Assembly: GCA_023262185.1 (NCBI GenBank) | Contig: JALRDO010000004.1 | Location: forward strand, 43,229 to 107,228 | DNA: 64,000 nt | DNA from: Flavobacteriaceae bacterium | Lineage (GTDB): Bacteria > Bacteroidota > Bacteroidia > Flavobacteriales > Flavobacteriaceae | Reading direction: 5' to 3' | Part shown: one piece after another, positions 1 to 9,886 of the stretch | Position numbering within the stretch: position 1 is the first letter of the stretch | Layout: every line of letters begins with the position of its first letter | Notes under the pieces: generated by a model | What the model saw: the letters and a program-made list of their open reading frames with translations, nothing else | The model's database searches: none | What the model was told of the DNA's origin: nothing | Translations under genes and position numbers: made by a program

Positions 1-1503
1 AAATCTACCTTTATGAAGGTGCTTTCAAAGAAGATGGAGTCCACTTCAGGACAGGTGATTTTAGAGCTAGGAAAGCGTATGTCGGTGCTAGAGCAAAACC
101 ACAACGCTTGTGATGAATTTTCGGTTTTAGAAACGGTTTTGCGAGGCAATCAGCCTTTGTTCAATGTGAAACAAGAAATGGATGCCTTGTATGCAGACTA
201 TAACGATGCCAATGCAGATCGTATAGGTGAATTACAAGTTCAATTTGAAGAAATGAACGGTTGGAATGCTGAAAGCGATGCCGCAGCGTTACTTTCTAAC
301 CTGGGAATTAGAGAAGATTATCATTATCAAATGATGTCTGATATTGACCCTAAGGTTAAGGTGAGGATTTTGTTAGCGCAAGCCTTATTTGGTAATCCTG
401 ATGTATTGATCATGGATGAGCCTACCAACGATCTTGATTATGAAACAATCAGTTGGCTTGAAGACTTTCTAGCAAACTATGAGAATACGGTGTTAGTTGT
501 TTCTCACGATAGACACTTTTTAGATGCCGTATGCACACATGTGGCGGACATTGACTTCGGTAAGATTAACCTATATAGCGGTAACTATACCTTCTGGTAT
601 GAGAGTAGTCAGCTAGCAGCTAGACAAAGAGCACAGCAAAACAAAAAAGCAGAAGAGAAGGCTAAAGAGCTGCAAGAGTTTATTCAACGCTTTAGTGCTA
701 ACGTGGCTAAAAGCAAGCAGGCCACTTCACGTAAAAAGATGTTAGAGAAACTAAAGGTTGACGATATCAAGCCTTCTTCTCGACGCTATCCGGCGATTAT
801 TTTTGAAAAAGAGCGCGAAGCAGGAGATCAGATTTTAAATATCACCGGCCTCGAGGCACATTCTGAAGAGGGTGAATGCCTATTCAAAGGAATAGATCTT
901 AATCTGGTGAAATCCGACAAGGTTGCTGTGATTTCTAAAGATTCTAGGGCTTCTACTGCGTTTTATCAAATTATTTCAGGAGCACAAAAAGCAGTTAAAG
1001 GGGAAGTGCAATGGGGAATTACGACCACGCAATCATATCTTCCAGCCGATAACGAGTCTTATTTTTCTGACCCCTCGAGTCTTGTAGATTGGCTACGGAC
1101 CTATGCAAAGACCGAAGAAGAAAAGGAAGAGGTTCACTTAAGAGGATTTTTAGGAAAGATGCTATTCAGTGGTGAAGAAGCGCTTAAAAAATGCAATGTT
1201 CTCTCAGGTGGAGAGAAGGTGCGATGTATGCTTAGTAAGATGATGTTGCAAAGAGCTAATGTTCTTCTCTTAGACGAACCAACCAATCACTTAGATCTTG
1301 AAAGCATTACGGCATTCAATAACTCCTTAAAGCAATTCAAGGGCACGGTGTTGCTAACTACCCATGATCACGAATTTGTGAACACGGTTGCGAATCGTAT
1401 GATAGAATTAACACCAAATGGGGTTATAGATCGCTATATGACCTTCGATGAGTATATGGAGAACAAAGACATCAAGGCCCTTCGTGAAAAGATGTACGCT
1501 TAA
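1..1503 (+). CDS. ABC-F family ATPase, YbiT-like (5' end cut by window)
   Basis: Soluble ABC-F protein with two ATP-binding cassettes and no membrane segments; the family acts on ribosomes. The reading frame is open from base 1 and begins inside the first Walker A (KSTFMKVL), so the true start lies upstream. Cassette 1 has Walker B DVLIMDEPTNDLD near visible residue 134; a charged linker follows (about 190-280). Cassette 2 has signature LSGGEKVR (about 401) and Walker B VLLLDEPTNHLDLES (about 421). Its expected Walker A is replaced by ISKDSRASTAFY (about 311-322), which lacks the GxxGxGKS/T glycines and lysine. From memory, Bacteroidota homologues share this change, so it is probably not local decay. 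Sequence pattern is closest to E. coli YbiT. Converges with the next gene, 15 bp away. Confidence 0.85.
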   Translation, partial: KSTFMKVLSKKMESTSGQVILELGKRMSVLEQNHNACDEFSVLETVLRGNQPLFNVKQEMDALYADYNDANADRIGELQVQFEEMNGWNAESDAAALLSNLGIREDYHYQMMSDIDPKVKVRILLAQALFGNPDVLIMDEPTNDLDYETISWLEDFLANYENTVLVVSHDRHFLDAVCTHVADIDFGKINLYSGNYTFWYESSQLAARQRAQQNKKAEEKAKELQEFIQRFSANVAKSKQATSRKKMLEKLKVDDIKPSSRRYPAIIFEKEREAGDQILNITGLEAHSEEGECLFKGIDLNLVKSDKVAVISKDSRASTAFYQIISGAQKAVKGEVQWGITTTQSYLPADNESYFSDPSSLVDWLRTYAKTEEEKEEVHLRGFLGKMLFSGEEALKKCNVLSGGEKVRCMLSKMMLQRANVLLLDEPTNHLDLESITAFNNSLKQFKGTVLLTTHDHEFVNTVANRMIELTPNGVIDRYMTFDEYMENKDIKALREKMYA

Positions 1504-1518
1504 TATTTTGAACGAAGA

Positions 1519-2235
1519 TTAAGCGTTAAAGTACTTTGAATTCCAAATAAAGGGATTGAAGTTTTTGCCCATAGCAAATCCGTAAAAGATTGAAAGTCCC
1601 ACAACTCCTTTGAAGAAAAAGAAGAAGAGAATCCAGAACTCTGCAGTTGAATTTTCTTTAGAAAACATCCCGTCAGGGATCATTAGTGTTAATACAAAAC
1701 TGATAGCTGCCAATAGCGTCAGTAAATGAGCTGGTCCTCTAAAAGGCCATACTAGCCATTTTCTCAATGGGTGTAAGTCGCTTCCCCATTGCGCAACAAG
1801 GTAATAATATCCATTGCCCATTGGTGCAAACAATACTGGATCGTCCTTGTCTTCTAATTTAAAAAGCTTTGACGGGGCCATAATTTGAAGGCCTTCTAGT
1901 TCTATGCCGTGTTGGTCTTCTAGTTCTAGAAGAGCATCCTTAGCTAAATCTGGAAGTTCTGGCTTAAAATATTTTAATGGCAAAAACCTTAACCGATAAG
2001 TTGTAGCCACCTGTTTGATCGCGCTTATGTGGAAAATCCGTGAAGTGTCTAAACGGTCAAAATCAAATGAGTTACTCGCTACTCTATGATTTTTTAAGCG
2101 TTCATCAAGGTTTTCATCGGCAAAAGAAATAGTACTCTTAAAAAGAGACTCTAAAGCAGATTTTTCAAGTGAAGAAACGTGTTCTTCTTGAGCAACATGA
2201 AGTTTCTCTCTGAGGTTTAGACCTTTTAGATTCAT
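1519..2235 (-). CDS. Membrane protein of unknown function
   Basis: I do not recognise this family. The 238-residue product has a hydrophilic N-terminal part (1-165) with no cysteine and no obvious catalytic motif. Two hydrophobic segments follow, near 169-187 (HLLTLLAAISFVLTLMIP) and 200-223, the second containing a run of five phenylalanines. There is no signal peptide, so the N-terminal domain is probably cytoplasmic and anchored by a C-terminal hairpin. The codon pattern and length support a real gene. It lies 57 bp downstream of the pheT stop on the same strand and could be read through from pheT. No function is proposed. Confidence 0.65.
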   Translation of the reverse strand: MNLKGLNLREKLHVAQEEHVSSLEKSALESLFKSTISFADENLDERLKNHRVASNSFDFDRLDTSRIFHISAIKQVATTYRLRFLPLKYFKPELPDLAKDALLELEDQHGIELEGLQIMAPSKLFKLEDKDDPVLFAPMGNGYYYLVAQWGSDLHPLRKWLVWPFRGPAHLLTLLAAISFVLTLMIPDGMFSKENSTAEFWILFFFFFKGVVGLSIFYGFAMGKNFNPFIWNSKYFNA

Positions 2236-2292
2236 CAGATTTTCTTTTTTAGCGCAATAAAATTAACGAATGAATCAATAAAGTGAAAGGGG

Positions 2293-4698
2293 CTAGCTTC
2301 TTAAAACTGCACCGAAATCACTTTTGAGTTTCTTAAAGATTTTTGAAACTGATTTGTCGATCTCTTTATCTGTAAGTGTTTTTCTAGGGTCGTTGAACTG
2401 AAGTTGTACAGCATATGATTTCTTGCCGCTAGGAATACCTTTACCGGTGTACACATCGAACAAACGTACACCCTTTAAAAGCTTAGATTCGATTTTTTGG
2501 CAAGCCTCTAGTAGTTGACCGAATTCGATATTTTCATCAATAATTAATGCTAAATCTCTGTAGACCTGAGGATGCCTTGAAATTTCTTTGAGCTTAAATT
2601 CTTTTTTATGAGCCTTTTGGATCACATTATCCCAATGAATGAGGATAGAAATCACCTCTTGCGTCAGACCAAAAGATTTAGAATATTCTTTTGATACCAA
2701 CCCAATCTCTGCAAGTAAAAGATCATTGCTACTTAAGCAAATTCCATCTGCGAAAAAGGAATGTGATTCAATTTTACGCTCTGAATAATCAGTGATTTCA
2801 AGACCATTGAAAAGGGTATTACATATGCTCTTTAAATCGTAGAATGAGATACTTTCGTCTCCGCTAAGCCAATGTTGAATGTGCTTACGACCCGTTGCCA
2901 TAATCAGTAATTGCTGATATTCACGGCGTTCTTTGCCTTCTTGATGGTACACTTTACCAAACTCAAAAATCTTCAAGTCTTTTTGTTGACGATTTGCATT
3001 ATAGGCTAAAGTCTTTAATCCGCTACTCAACATTTCAGTGCGTAAAGATTCAAGATCAGAACTCAATGCATTCTTTAGTAAAATGCTTCGTGGATCGTCA
3101 TTTGCTATGGTTAGACTGTTAGACAAAGTCTCTGAATAGCCCAAGGCTACCAATTGATCTGAAACCTCATTCTGGAACCTTAGGTTCTGATTTTCGGCAC
3201 TTGAAGCGTGAGTGTAGCTAAACTTCTCTGGAACAGGAATAGTATTGTAACCATAAACGCGTAATACCTCTTCGATAACATCGATTTCACGAGTTACATC
3301 ATTTCGGTAGGTGGGAACAATAATGCCTAAACCCGCCTCTGTCTCATTAAGCACCTTGAATTCAAGATGCACTAATATATTTTTGACAATATCCTTAGGT
3401 AATGCTGCACCTGCAAGACGGTTAAGTGTGGCGTAGTTTAAGAAAAGACTGATCGGCTCAACTTCCTTAGGATAACTCTCAATAAGATCACTGCTCACAG
3501 TTCCACCTGCAATTTCTTTAAGAATAATTGCGGCGCGCTTCAAGGCTATTTCACAGGTATTGATGTCGACTCCGCGTTCAAACCTAAATGAAGCATCTGT
3601 ATGCAATCCGTGCCGTTTAGATGTCTTTCGAATACTAACAGGATCAAAATAGGCGCTTTCAATCAATACCGATGTTGTGTTTTCACTGACACCAGAGTGT
3701 AGGCCTCCAAAAATACCGGCGATGCACATCGGCTTTTTAGCGTCACAAATAACTAAGTCTTCTGTATGAAGTTCACGCTCAACACCGTCTAGGGTGAGTA
3801 GTTTTTCTCCTTTTTCTGCGGTTCGAACAATCACCTTTTTTCCTTCAATTTTATCGTAATCGAAGGCGTGTAGCGGTTGTCCCAATCCATGAAGGATGTA
3901 ATTGGTGCAGTCTACAACATTGTTGATTGGATTTAAACCAATTGCCTTTAATCTATTCTGCAGCCAAGCAGGAGAGGGTGCAACACGGATGTCACTTATC
4001 ACAATGCCAAGATAACGTGGCGCTTTTTCTTGAGACTGTACGGTAATTTCAATGGGGGTACTGTAATTCTCAACAGAGAAGCTTGAGGTGCTTACCGTAT
4101 TTAAGGGTGCTAATTGATTATTTTTCGCGATCCCTGCTCTTAGATCTCGAGCAACACCATAGTGCCCCATGGCATCTGCTCTATTCGGAGTTAATCCTAT
4201 TTCGTATACAGTATCAGAATAATTATGGAATACAGCGGATAGGGGTTGACCAATTTTTAAATCAGAATCTAAGACCATAATGCCATCGTGGCTTTGGCCA
4301 AGTCCTAACTCGTCCTCTGCACAAAGCATTCCTTCACTAGATTCTCCTCTGATCTTTGTCTTTTTTAAAGCTATTGGGTCTCCGCTCGAGGGATAAATGG
4401 TAGTGCCAACAAGGGCTACGGCTACCTTTTGACCTTTGGCGACATTTGGCGCACCACAAATGATTTGCAACGTTTCTTTGCCAGTAGAAACGCGTGTAAT
4501 TTTTAATCGGTCGGCATTCGGATGCGGATTGCATTCAAGTACCTCGCCAACAACAACGCCATCAAGCCCTCCTTTGATTGACTCGTAGGTGGTAACTCCT
4601 TCTACTTCTAACCCTAAATCGGTTAGAATTGCGGCATTTTCACTTGGTTCTAATTGGCTGTCAAAGTAATCTTTCAGCCATTGATCAGAGATAAGCAT
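2293..4698 (-). CDS. pheT: Phenylalanyl-tRNA synthetase beta subunit
   Basis: Beta subunit of the (alpha-beta)2 enzyme that charges tRNA-Phe. Length 801 residues, normal for PheT (E. coli about 795). Visible order: N-terminal helix-strand start (MLISDQWLKDYF), an EMAP-II-like tRNA-binding domain (about 40-150, GVVVGEVLECNPHPNADRLK), the B3/B4 editing domain (about 210-400, INNVVDCTNYILHGLGQPLH and RFERGVD), the B5 domain (about 410-480, EVLRVYGYNTIP), a core similar to the catalytic fold, and a C-terminal FDX-ACB anticodon-binding domain (about 708-801, SRHPQVYRDLALIID). The pheS partner is not in the window. The pseudouridine synthase gene lies 29 bp upstream on the same strand. Confidence 0.97.
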   Translation of the reverse strand: MLISDQWLKDYFDSQLEPSENAAILTDLGLEVEGVTTYESIKGGLDGVVVGEVLECNPHPNADRLKITRVSTGKETLQIICGAPNVAKGQKVAVALVGTTIYPSSGDPIALKKTKIRGESSEGMLCAEDELGLGQSHDGIMVLDSDLKIGQPLSAVFHNYSDTVYEIGLTPNRADAMGHYGVARDLRAGIAKNNQLAPLNTVSTSSFSVENYSTPIEITVQSQEKAPRYLGIVISDIRVAPSPAWLQNRLKAIGLNPINNVVDCTNYILHGLGQPLHAFDYDKIEGKKVIVRTAEKGEKLLTLDGVERELHTEDLVICDAKKPMCIAGIFGGLHSGVSENTTSVLIESAYFDPVSIRKTSKRHGLHTDASFRFERGVDINTCEIALKRAAIILKEIAGGTVSSDLIESYPKEVEPISLFLNYATLNRLAGAALPKDIVKNILVHLEFKVLNETEAGLGIIVPTYRNDVTREIDVIEEVLRVYGYNTIPVPEKFSYTHASSAENQNLRFQNEVSDQLVALGYSETLSNSLTIANDDPRSILLKNALSSDLESLRTEMLSSGLKTLAYNANRQQKDLKIFEFGKVYHQEGKERREYQQLLIMATGRKHIQHWLSGDESISFYDLKSICNTLFNGLEITDYSERKIESHSFFADGICLSSNDLLLAEIGLVSKEYSKSFGLTQEVISILIHWDNVIQKAHKKEFKLKEISRHPQVYRDLALIIDENIEFGQLLEACQKIESKLLKGVRLFDVYTGKGIPSGKKSYAVQLQFNDPRKTLTDKEIDKSVSKIFKKLKSDFGAVLRS

Positions 4699-4727
4699 GG
4701 TTTGTGGCGTTTTGGGGCTTAAATATA

Positions 4728-5417
4728 CTACGAATCGAACGGTTCATCTATTTTGATTGACAGTATAGGAGATTTTAAGGTAAGTACCACTCTGACGTCT
4801 TGAACCGGATGTTGAAATTCAAGATGTTGGGCAACAAGGTCAATGCTACCGTTTGGGTTACTGCGTTTAGCCCCGTATTTAAGATCTCCCTTGATGGGGT
4901 GACCTATCGCCGAAAGTTGGGCTCTAATCTGATGATGTCTTCCGGTATGCAGTTCGACTTGCACTAAACTAAAACGCTCAAGGCAAAGAATACATTTGTA
5001 GGTTAAATGAGCGCGTTTTGAATTTGGAACTGGCTTTTGATGTGCAAATGATTTGTTTTTTTCGGGTTTACGAACAAGATAATGTTCAAGATCTCCTTCG
5101 ATTGGTTCAGGATGACCTTCCACTAAGGCCCAATAGGTTTTGTGAATTTCTCTTTCGGCGAAACTTTTGTTCATTCGACTCAGAGCCTTTGATGTCTTTG
5201 CGAAAACCACGATGCCCGAGGTGGGGCGGTCTATACGGTGAATAACCCCTAGAAACGCTGCCCCTGGCTTGTTGTATTTTTGAACGATATAAGATTTGAC
5301 GATGTCTACTAATGGTTGGTCGCCAGTTTTGTCACCTTGTACCAAGACTCCCGAGGGTTTATACACCGCAATAAGATGATTGTCCTCAAAGAGTACCTCT
5401 AAATCAGTACTGTTCAT
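4728..5417 (-). CDS. RluA-family RNA pseudouridine synthase
   Basis: Converts specific uridines in rRNA or tRNA to pseudouridine. The signature HRIDRPTSG carries the catalytic aspartate (residue 63 from the start chosen here); [10 protein letters not shown] near the C-terminus is the second family motif. There is no S4 domain; at 229 residues it is a short, single-domain member like RluA/TruC rather than RluD. I start at the ATG at 5417 ([12 protein letters not shown]); an in-frame upstream start at 5435 would add six residues deeper inside panB. Even so the gene overlaps the panB 3' end by 14 bp, which indicates co-transcription and perhaps translational coupling. The RNA target cannot be read from sequence. 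Confidence 0.88.
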   Translation of the reverse strand: MNSTDLEVLFEDNHLIAVYKPSGVLVQGDKTGDQPLVDIVKSYIVQKYNKPGAAFLGVIHRIDRPTSGIVVFAKTSKALSRMNKSFAEREIHKTYWALVEGHPEPIEGDLEHYLVRKPEKNKSFAHQKPVPNSKRAHLTYKCILCLERFSLVQVELHTGRHHQIRAQLSAIGHPIKGDLKYGAKRSNPNGSIDLVAQHLEFQHPVQDVRVVLTLKSPILSIKIDEPFDS

Positions 5418-6222
5418 CTTGGTTCGGGAACTCAACCGATTTTACATCGGATACATATTGGCTTAACGCTCCTCCGATTTGTACATCTAAATTGAGATAA
5501 CGTCTTAAAAAGCGCGGACTAAATTCTGTAGTCATCCCCAACATGTCGTGAAGTACCAATACTTGTCCGTCTACACCAGATCCCGCACCGATTCCAATTA
5601 CTGGAATATGAAGCGATTCCGCAACAGTTTGTGCTAGGGCTGCAGGAACCTTTTCTAACACAATGCTAAAGCAACCTTGCTCTTGAAGAAAAAGGGCATC
5701 GGATTTCAGCTTCTCAGCTTCAGCTTCTTGTTTAGCTCGAACGGTATACGAACCAAATTGATAAATGGATTGAGGGGTAAGTCCAAGATGGCCCATAACC
5801 GGTATTCCTGCGCCAAGTATCCTTTTGAGGGCATCACCATTCTCAGTTCCACCTTCTAGCTTTACAGTGTGGGCTCCACTTTCTTTCATGATCCTAATGG
5901 CAGAACGCAGCGCTTCTTTTGAATCACTCTGGTAACTTCCGAAAGGAAGGTCAACTACAACTAATGCACGTTTAGTGCCGCGAACTACAGCACTTGCATG
6001 ATATATCATTTGATCAAGAGTGATCGGTAGGGTGGTTTCATGACCTGCAATCACATTACTTGCTGAATCTCCTACTAATATGACATCAACCCCTGCTGTA
6101 TCTACCATTTGCGCCATGGTGAAGTCGTAAGCGGTGAGCATGGCAATCTTTTCATTTGCCGCCTTCATTTCACTTAAGGTTTTAACCGTGATGCGCTTGT
6201 ATTCTTTCTTTGCTGTTGACAT
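5404..6222 (-). CDS. panB: 3-methyl-2-oxobutanoate hydroxymethyltransferase
   Basis: First committed step of pantothenate (vitamin B5, CoA) synthesis: transfers a hydroxymethyl group from 5,10-methylene-THF to 2-oxoisovalerate, giving ketopantoate. 272 residues, as usual for PanB. Recognisable blocks are [39 protein letters not shown] (metal-binding Asp), [28 protein letters not shown] and [17 protein letters not shown]. It is cytosolic with a TIM-barrel fold. panC and panD are not in the window. Its 3' end overlaps the pseudouridine synthase gene, so the two are probably one transcript. The sdaA stop lies 53 bp upstream. Confidence 0.97.
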   Translation of the reverse strand: MSTAKKEYKRITVKTLSEMKAANEKIAMLTAYDFTMAQMVDTAGVDVILVGDSASNVIAGHETTLPITLDQMIYHASAVVRGTKRALVVVDLPFGSYQSDSKEALRSAIRIMKESGAHTVKLEGGTENGDALKRILGAGIPVMGHLGLTPQSIYQFGSYTVRAKQEAEAEKLKSDALFLQEQGCFSIVLEKVPAALAQTVAESLHIPVIGIGAGSGVDGQVLVLHDMLGMTTEFSPRFLRRYLNLDVQIGGALSQYVSDVKSVEFPNQDEQY

Positions 6223-6275
6223 AAGATGTAATGCTATAGCCTGTCCTCAAAGGTACTCTGAAAAAAAGAAACCTT

Positions 6276-7697
6276 TTAGCAGTCCGAAACGTTGACCTGA
6301 ATAGCTAGGCCACCAGTAGAGGTCTCCTTGTATTTTGAATTCATATCCTTCGCCGTTTCCCACATCGTTGCAATAATTTGATCCAATGAGACACGGATAT
6401 CCTCGCTTTGTGCAGAAAGGGCGAGTTCAGAAGCATTGATTGCCTTTATGGCGCCCATAGAATTACGCTCTATACATGGGATTTGAACGAGTCCTGCGAT
6501 GGGGTCACAGGTTAGGCCAAGGTGGTGTTCCATGGCAATTTCTGCGGCTGCTAATACCTGGTAAGGGCTTCCGCCCATAAGCTCAGTTAGTCCTGCGGCA
6601 GCCATTGCTGATGAAACTCCAATTTCTGCCTGACATCCACCCATTGCGGCTGAAATTGTGGCATTTTTTTTAAACAACGAACCTATCTCTGCGGCTACGG
6701 CTAAGTAGCGTTTTATTTCATCAAATCCAGCACGGTGATTCTCAATCGTTAGGTAATAAAGAAGTACTGCTGGTACAACACCGGCGCTTCCGTTTGTTGG
6801 GGCCGTAACGACTTTACCCATTGCAGCATTTTCTTCATTCACTGCTAGTGCAAAGCAACTTACCCATTTTAAGATTTCTCTGAAATATATTTTTGTTTTT
6901 CGGATGGCTGAAATCCATTCCTCAGCAGTTCGGTATTCAGAATCCTTTATTAAAGATTTATGAATATCGAATGCTCTTCGCTTCACCTTCAAAATTCCCG
7001 GTAAATGTCCGCTACTATGACATCCTTTGAATGCACAATCGCGCATAACCTCATAGATTTTTAATAGACGCTCATCTACAAAGTCGCTTCCATACCTTTT
7101 AGATTCATTTAAGAGAACCAACTCCGAGAGCTTTAAATGCTCAAGCTCACAATGTTGTAGAATATCCTTTGCGCTGTTAATGGGAAAGTGATAGGCATAA
7201 TCTGGTTCAATTTTCTGAGAGAGTTCCTCGTGGGTACTGATGAATCCGCCACCTAGGGAATAATAGATTTGCTCGTAATGGTGATTGTTTTCTGCGCCAA
7301 TAGTGATCTTAAAGGCATTTGGATGGTGTTCAAGAAATTCTGACCTAAAGATTAAATCCCTTTCAATGTCGAAATCAATCCATTTTTGCTGAAATAAATA
7401 AAGCTTTTTAGTAGCTACTATCCTTTCTATAACATCATTGATTTGATCTGCTTGAACCTCTTCATAATTAAACCCTGAAAGTCCCATAAAAATGGCCTTG
7501 TCTGTGTAGTGACCTTTTCCGGTTAATGACAATGAACCATATAGTTCAATGGTAAGGGTGTTGATGGTGGCAATTGATATTTGCTTAGCGCAGAGTCGAT
7601 TATTCAAGTCCATTGCAGCTCTCCATGGTCCTAATGTGTGTGAACTAGAGGGGCCAATTCCGACGCTGAACATTTCAAAGATGCTAATCGCGCTCAT
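6276..7697 (-). CDS. sdaA: L-serine dehydratase (iron-sulfur type, single chain)
   Basis: Deaminates L-serine to pyruvate and ammonia with an oxygen-sensitive [4Fe-4S] cluster. 473 residues with beta and alpha domains fused in one chain as in E. coli SdaA. The start [20 protein letters not shown] is the family's beginning and fixes the ATG at 7697. The alpha domain carries [39 protein letters not shown] and [18 protein letters not shown]; the last two hold cysteines expected to bind the cluster. A TATCTTTG box 15 bp upstream of the start is the likely promoter. Divergent from dnaK across 105 bp. Confidence 0.96.
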   Translation of the reverse strand: MSAISIFEMFSVGIGPSSSHTLGPWRAAMDLNNRLCAKQISIATINTLTIELYGSLSLTGKGHYTDKAIFMGLSGFNYEEVQADQINDVIERIVATKKLYLFQQKWIDFDIERDLIFRSEFLEHHPNAFKITIGAENNHHYEQIYYSLGGGFISTHEELSQKIEPDYAYHFPINSAKDILQHCELEHLKLSELVLLNESKRYGSDFVDERLLKIYEVMRDCAFKGCHSSGHLPGILKVKRRAFDIHKSLIKDSEYRTAEEWISAIRKTKIYFREILKWVSCFALAVNEENAAMGKVVTAPTNGSAGVVPAVLLYYLTIENHRAGFDEIKRYLAVAAEIGSLFKKNATISAAMGGCQAEIGVSSAMAAAGLTELMGGSPYQVLAAAEIAMEHHLGLTCDPIAGLVQIPCIERNSMGAIKAINASELALSAQSEDIRVSLDQIIATMWETAKDMNSKYKETSTGGLAIQVNVSDC

Positions 7698-7711
7698 TAT
7701 TTGTTTTTACT

Positions 7712-7719
7712 CAAAGATA
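7712..7719 (-). promoter_or_regulatory. Putative -7 box for sdaA
   Basis: TATCTTTG on the minus strand matches the Bacteroidota primary-sigma -7 consensus TAnnTTTG exactly. It predicts a transcript start near 7708 and a leader of about 11 nt. The palindrome at 7732-7744 falls where the -33 element would be, so a bound protein could block this promoter. Confidence 0.5.
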
Positions 7720-7731
7720 TTTCAAAAACTC

Positions 7732-7771
7732 TGACAGCTTGTCATGAATTTCGGTCTGGCATAATGATTGT
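7732..7771 (+). promoter_or_regulatory. dnaK upstream palindrome plus -24/-12-like promoter
   Basis: Two elements are visible. TGACAGCTTGTCA (7732-7744) is a palindrome with 5-bp arms and a 3-bp centre. Twelve bases further on, TGGCATAATGATTGT (7757-7771) has the GG-N10-G(T) geometry of a sigma-54 promoter, with GT where the consensus has GC. It would start RNA near 7782, about 20 nt before the dnaK ATG at 7803. I see no TAnnTTTG box for dnaK. The sigma-54 reading is an inference; the palindrome could serve dnaK, the divergent sdaA, or both. Confidence 0.4.
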
Positions 7772-7802
7772 CTAATGAGAAGAAAAAAGTAATCATTCAG
7801 TT

Positions 7803-9710
7803 ATGAGCAAAATTATAGGTATCGACTTAGGAACCACAAACTCTTGTGTTTCGGTGATGGAAGGTAACGACCCTGTTGTTATTCCAAACGCTGAAGGAAA
7901 GAGAACCACTCCGTCAATGATCGCATTTGTTGAAGGAGGAGAAATCAAGGTGGGTGATCCGGCAAAAAGACAGGCGGTAACCAATCCAAATAAAACTATT
8001 TATTCGGTTAAGCGTTTCATGGGTAACAAGTTCTCTGAATCTTCTAAAGAAGTAGGACGTGTTCCTTATGAAGTAGTAAAGGGAGATAACGATACGCCGA
8101 GAGTAAAAATTGACGATCGCCTTTACACACCTCAAGAATTATCAGCAATGATTCTTCAGAAGATGAAGAAGACTGCTGAAGACTACCTTGGGCAATCGGT
8201 AACACGAGCGGTAATTACCGTACCGGCTTACTTTAACGACGCACAGCGTCAAGCCACCAAAGAGGCGGGAGAAATTGCCGGACTAGCCGTAGAGCGTATT
8301 ATTAACGAGCCTACTGCAGCTTCATTGGCCTACGGATTAGATAAGAAAAATAGCGATCAGAAAATTGTCGTATTTGATTTCGGAGGAGGTACACATGACG
8401 TTTCAATTCTGGAATTAGGAGACGGAGTTTTTGAAGTGCTTGCTACAGATGGTGATACGCACCTAGGAGGAGACGACGTTGATCAAAAGATAATCGACTG
8501 GTTGGCAGAAGAATTTAAGGCGGATGAATCTATTGATCTTCGCGAAGATTCAATGGCACTGCAACGTTTGCGTGAAGCGGCTGAAAAGGCTAAAATTGAG
8601 CTTTCATCTTCAAACCAAACCGAAATTAACCTTCCGTATGTGACAGCAACAGCTTCAGGGCCTAAGCACCTTGTTCGTACGCTATCTAAGGCGAAGTTTG
8701 AACAACTTATTGCAGACTTGGTAGAGCGCACCATTAAACCATGCGAATCTGCACTAAAGGCCGCTGGTCTTTCGAAAAGCGATATAGATGAAATTATTTT
8801 AGTTGGGGGATCAACGCGTATTCCTGCCGTTCAAGCAGCAGTAGAAAAATTCTTCGGAAAAGCTCCTTCAAAAGGAGTAAACCCTGATGAAGTTGTAGCT
8901 GTTGGTGCCGCAATCCAAGGAGGAGTATTGACAGGTGATGTCAAGGATGTTCTTCTCTTAGACGTAACCCCTTTATCGCTCGGTATTGAGACTATGGGAG
9001 GAGTAGCAACTAAACTGATTGAATCAAATACAACTATTCCTACCAAGAAATCACAGGTATTCTCAACTGCTGCAGACAATCAGCCTTCAGTAGAAATTCA
9101 TGTGATTCAGGGTGAGCGACCAATGGCCGCCGATAATAAGACGATCGGACGTTTCCACTTAGACGGAATTCCGCCTGCACCAAGAGGAACACCTCAAATT
9201 GAAGTAACCTTTGACATTGACGCCAACGGTATTATTAAGGTTTCTGCAACAGACAAGGCTACTGGTAAGTCTCAAGACATCAGAATCGAAGCTTCTTCAG
9301 GCTTGACTCAAGAAGAAATCGAGAAGATGAAAGCAGAGGCAGAGGCAAATGCAGAGGCGGATAAACTCGCTAAAGAAAATGCTGAAACTTTAAACCAGGC
9401 AGATCAAATGATCTTCCAAACTGAAAAGCAATTGTCTGAATTTGGAGACAAATTGTCTGAAGACAAGAAGAAACCAATCACAGAAGGACTAGAAGGGCTT
9501 AAAAAGGCCTTTGAATCTAAAGACGTTGCTGCTATTAAGCCTGCCTTAGACGCCATCAATGAAGCTTGGAAAAATGCTTCTGAGGAAATGTATAAGACTC
9601 AAGCTGATGCTGCTGGTTCTGCAGAAAACGCAGGTGGTTCGGCAGATGCTGGAACTTCACAAGACGCCTCTGATAATGTAGAAGACGTTGATTTTGAAGA
9701 GGTGAAATAG
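7803..9710 (+). CDS. dnaK: Chaperone protein DnaK (Hsp70)
   Basis: ATP-dependent Hsp70 chaperone for folding and stress protection in the cytosol. 635 residues (E. coli 638). The nucleotide-binding domain starts with [13 protein letters not shown] and contains [16 protein letters not shown], the second phosphate loop [16 protein letters not shown] (about 195-210; His where E. coli has Phe, common in this phylum), GDTHLGGDD and VGGSTRIP. The linker [16 protein letters not shown] (about 385-400) leads into the substrate-binding domain and the helical lid. An Ala/Gly-rich tail precedes [12 protein letters not shown], the usual C-terminal end. dnaJ and grpE are not adjacent. A strong intrinsic terminator follows, so the gene is probably monocistronic. 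Confidence 0.98.
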   Translation: MSKIIGIDLGTTNSCVSVMEGNDPVVIPNAEGKRTTPSMIAFVEGGEIKVGDPAKRQAVTNPNKTIYSVKRFMGNKFSESSKEVGRVPYEVVKGDNDTPRVKIDDRLYTPQELSAMILQKMKKTAEDYLGQSVTRAVITVPAYFNDAQRQATKEAGEIAGLAVERIINEPTAASLAYGLDKKNSDQKIVVFDFGGGTHDVSILELGDGVFEVLATDGDTHLGGDDVDQKIIDWLAEEFKADESIDLREDSMALQRLREAAEKAKIELSSSNQTEINLPYVTATASGPKHLVRTLSKAKFEQLIADLVERTIKPCESALKAAGLSKSDIDEIILVGGSTRIPAVQAAVEKFFGKAPSKGVNPDEVVAVGAAIQGGVLTGDVKDVLLLDVTPLSLGIETMGGVATKLIESNTTIPTKKSQVFSTAADNQPSVEIHVIQGERPMAADNKTIGRFHLDGIPPAPRGTPQIEVTFDIDANGIIKVSATDKATGKSQDIRIEASSGLTQEEIEKMKAEAEANAEADKLAKENAETLNQADQMIFQTEKQLSEFGDKLSEDKKKPITEGLEGLKKAFESKDVAAIKPALDAINEAWKNASEEMYKTQADAAGSAENAGGSADAGTSQDASDNVEDVDFEEVK

Positions 9711-9732
9711 TAGAACTTTTTCATTTGAACAT

Positions 9733-9766
9733 AAATGCCGCGCTTTTTTGTGCGGCATTTTTTATT
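9733..9766 (+). terminator. Rho-independent terminator after dnaK
   Basis: AAATGCCGC (9733-9741) pairs with GCGGCATTT (9752-9760) around a T-rich loop and is followed by a T tract. Well placed 22 bp after the dnaK stop. Confidence 0.85.
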
Positions 9767-9801
9767 TTATGATTAAATCGATTTATATTTGCCCCCCAAT
9801 A

Positions 9802-9886
9802 GGAGAGATGGCAGAGTGGTCGAATGCGGCGGTCTTGAAAACCGTTGAGGGTCACACCTCCGGGGGTTCGAATCCCTCTCTCTCCG
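9802..9886 (+). tRNA. tRNA-Ser (anticodon UGA)
   Basis: 85-nt class II tRNA. Acceptor arm GGAGAGA (9802-9808) pairs with TCTCTCC (9879-9885), discriminator G at 9886. The anticodon loop CTTGAAA (9834-9840) places TGA at 9836-9838, decoding UCA and related serine codons. The long variable arm typical of tRNA-Ser lies near 9846-9860, and the T loop TTCGAAT is present (9867-9873) with a stem containing one G-T pair. CCA is not encoded. Long ORFs on the opposite strand across this gene are the well-known false 'ERGIRTPG' translation. Confidence 0.97.
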
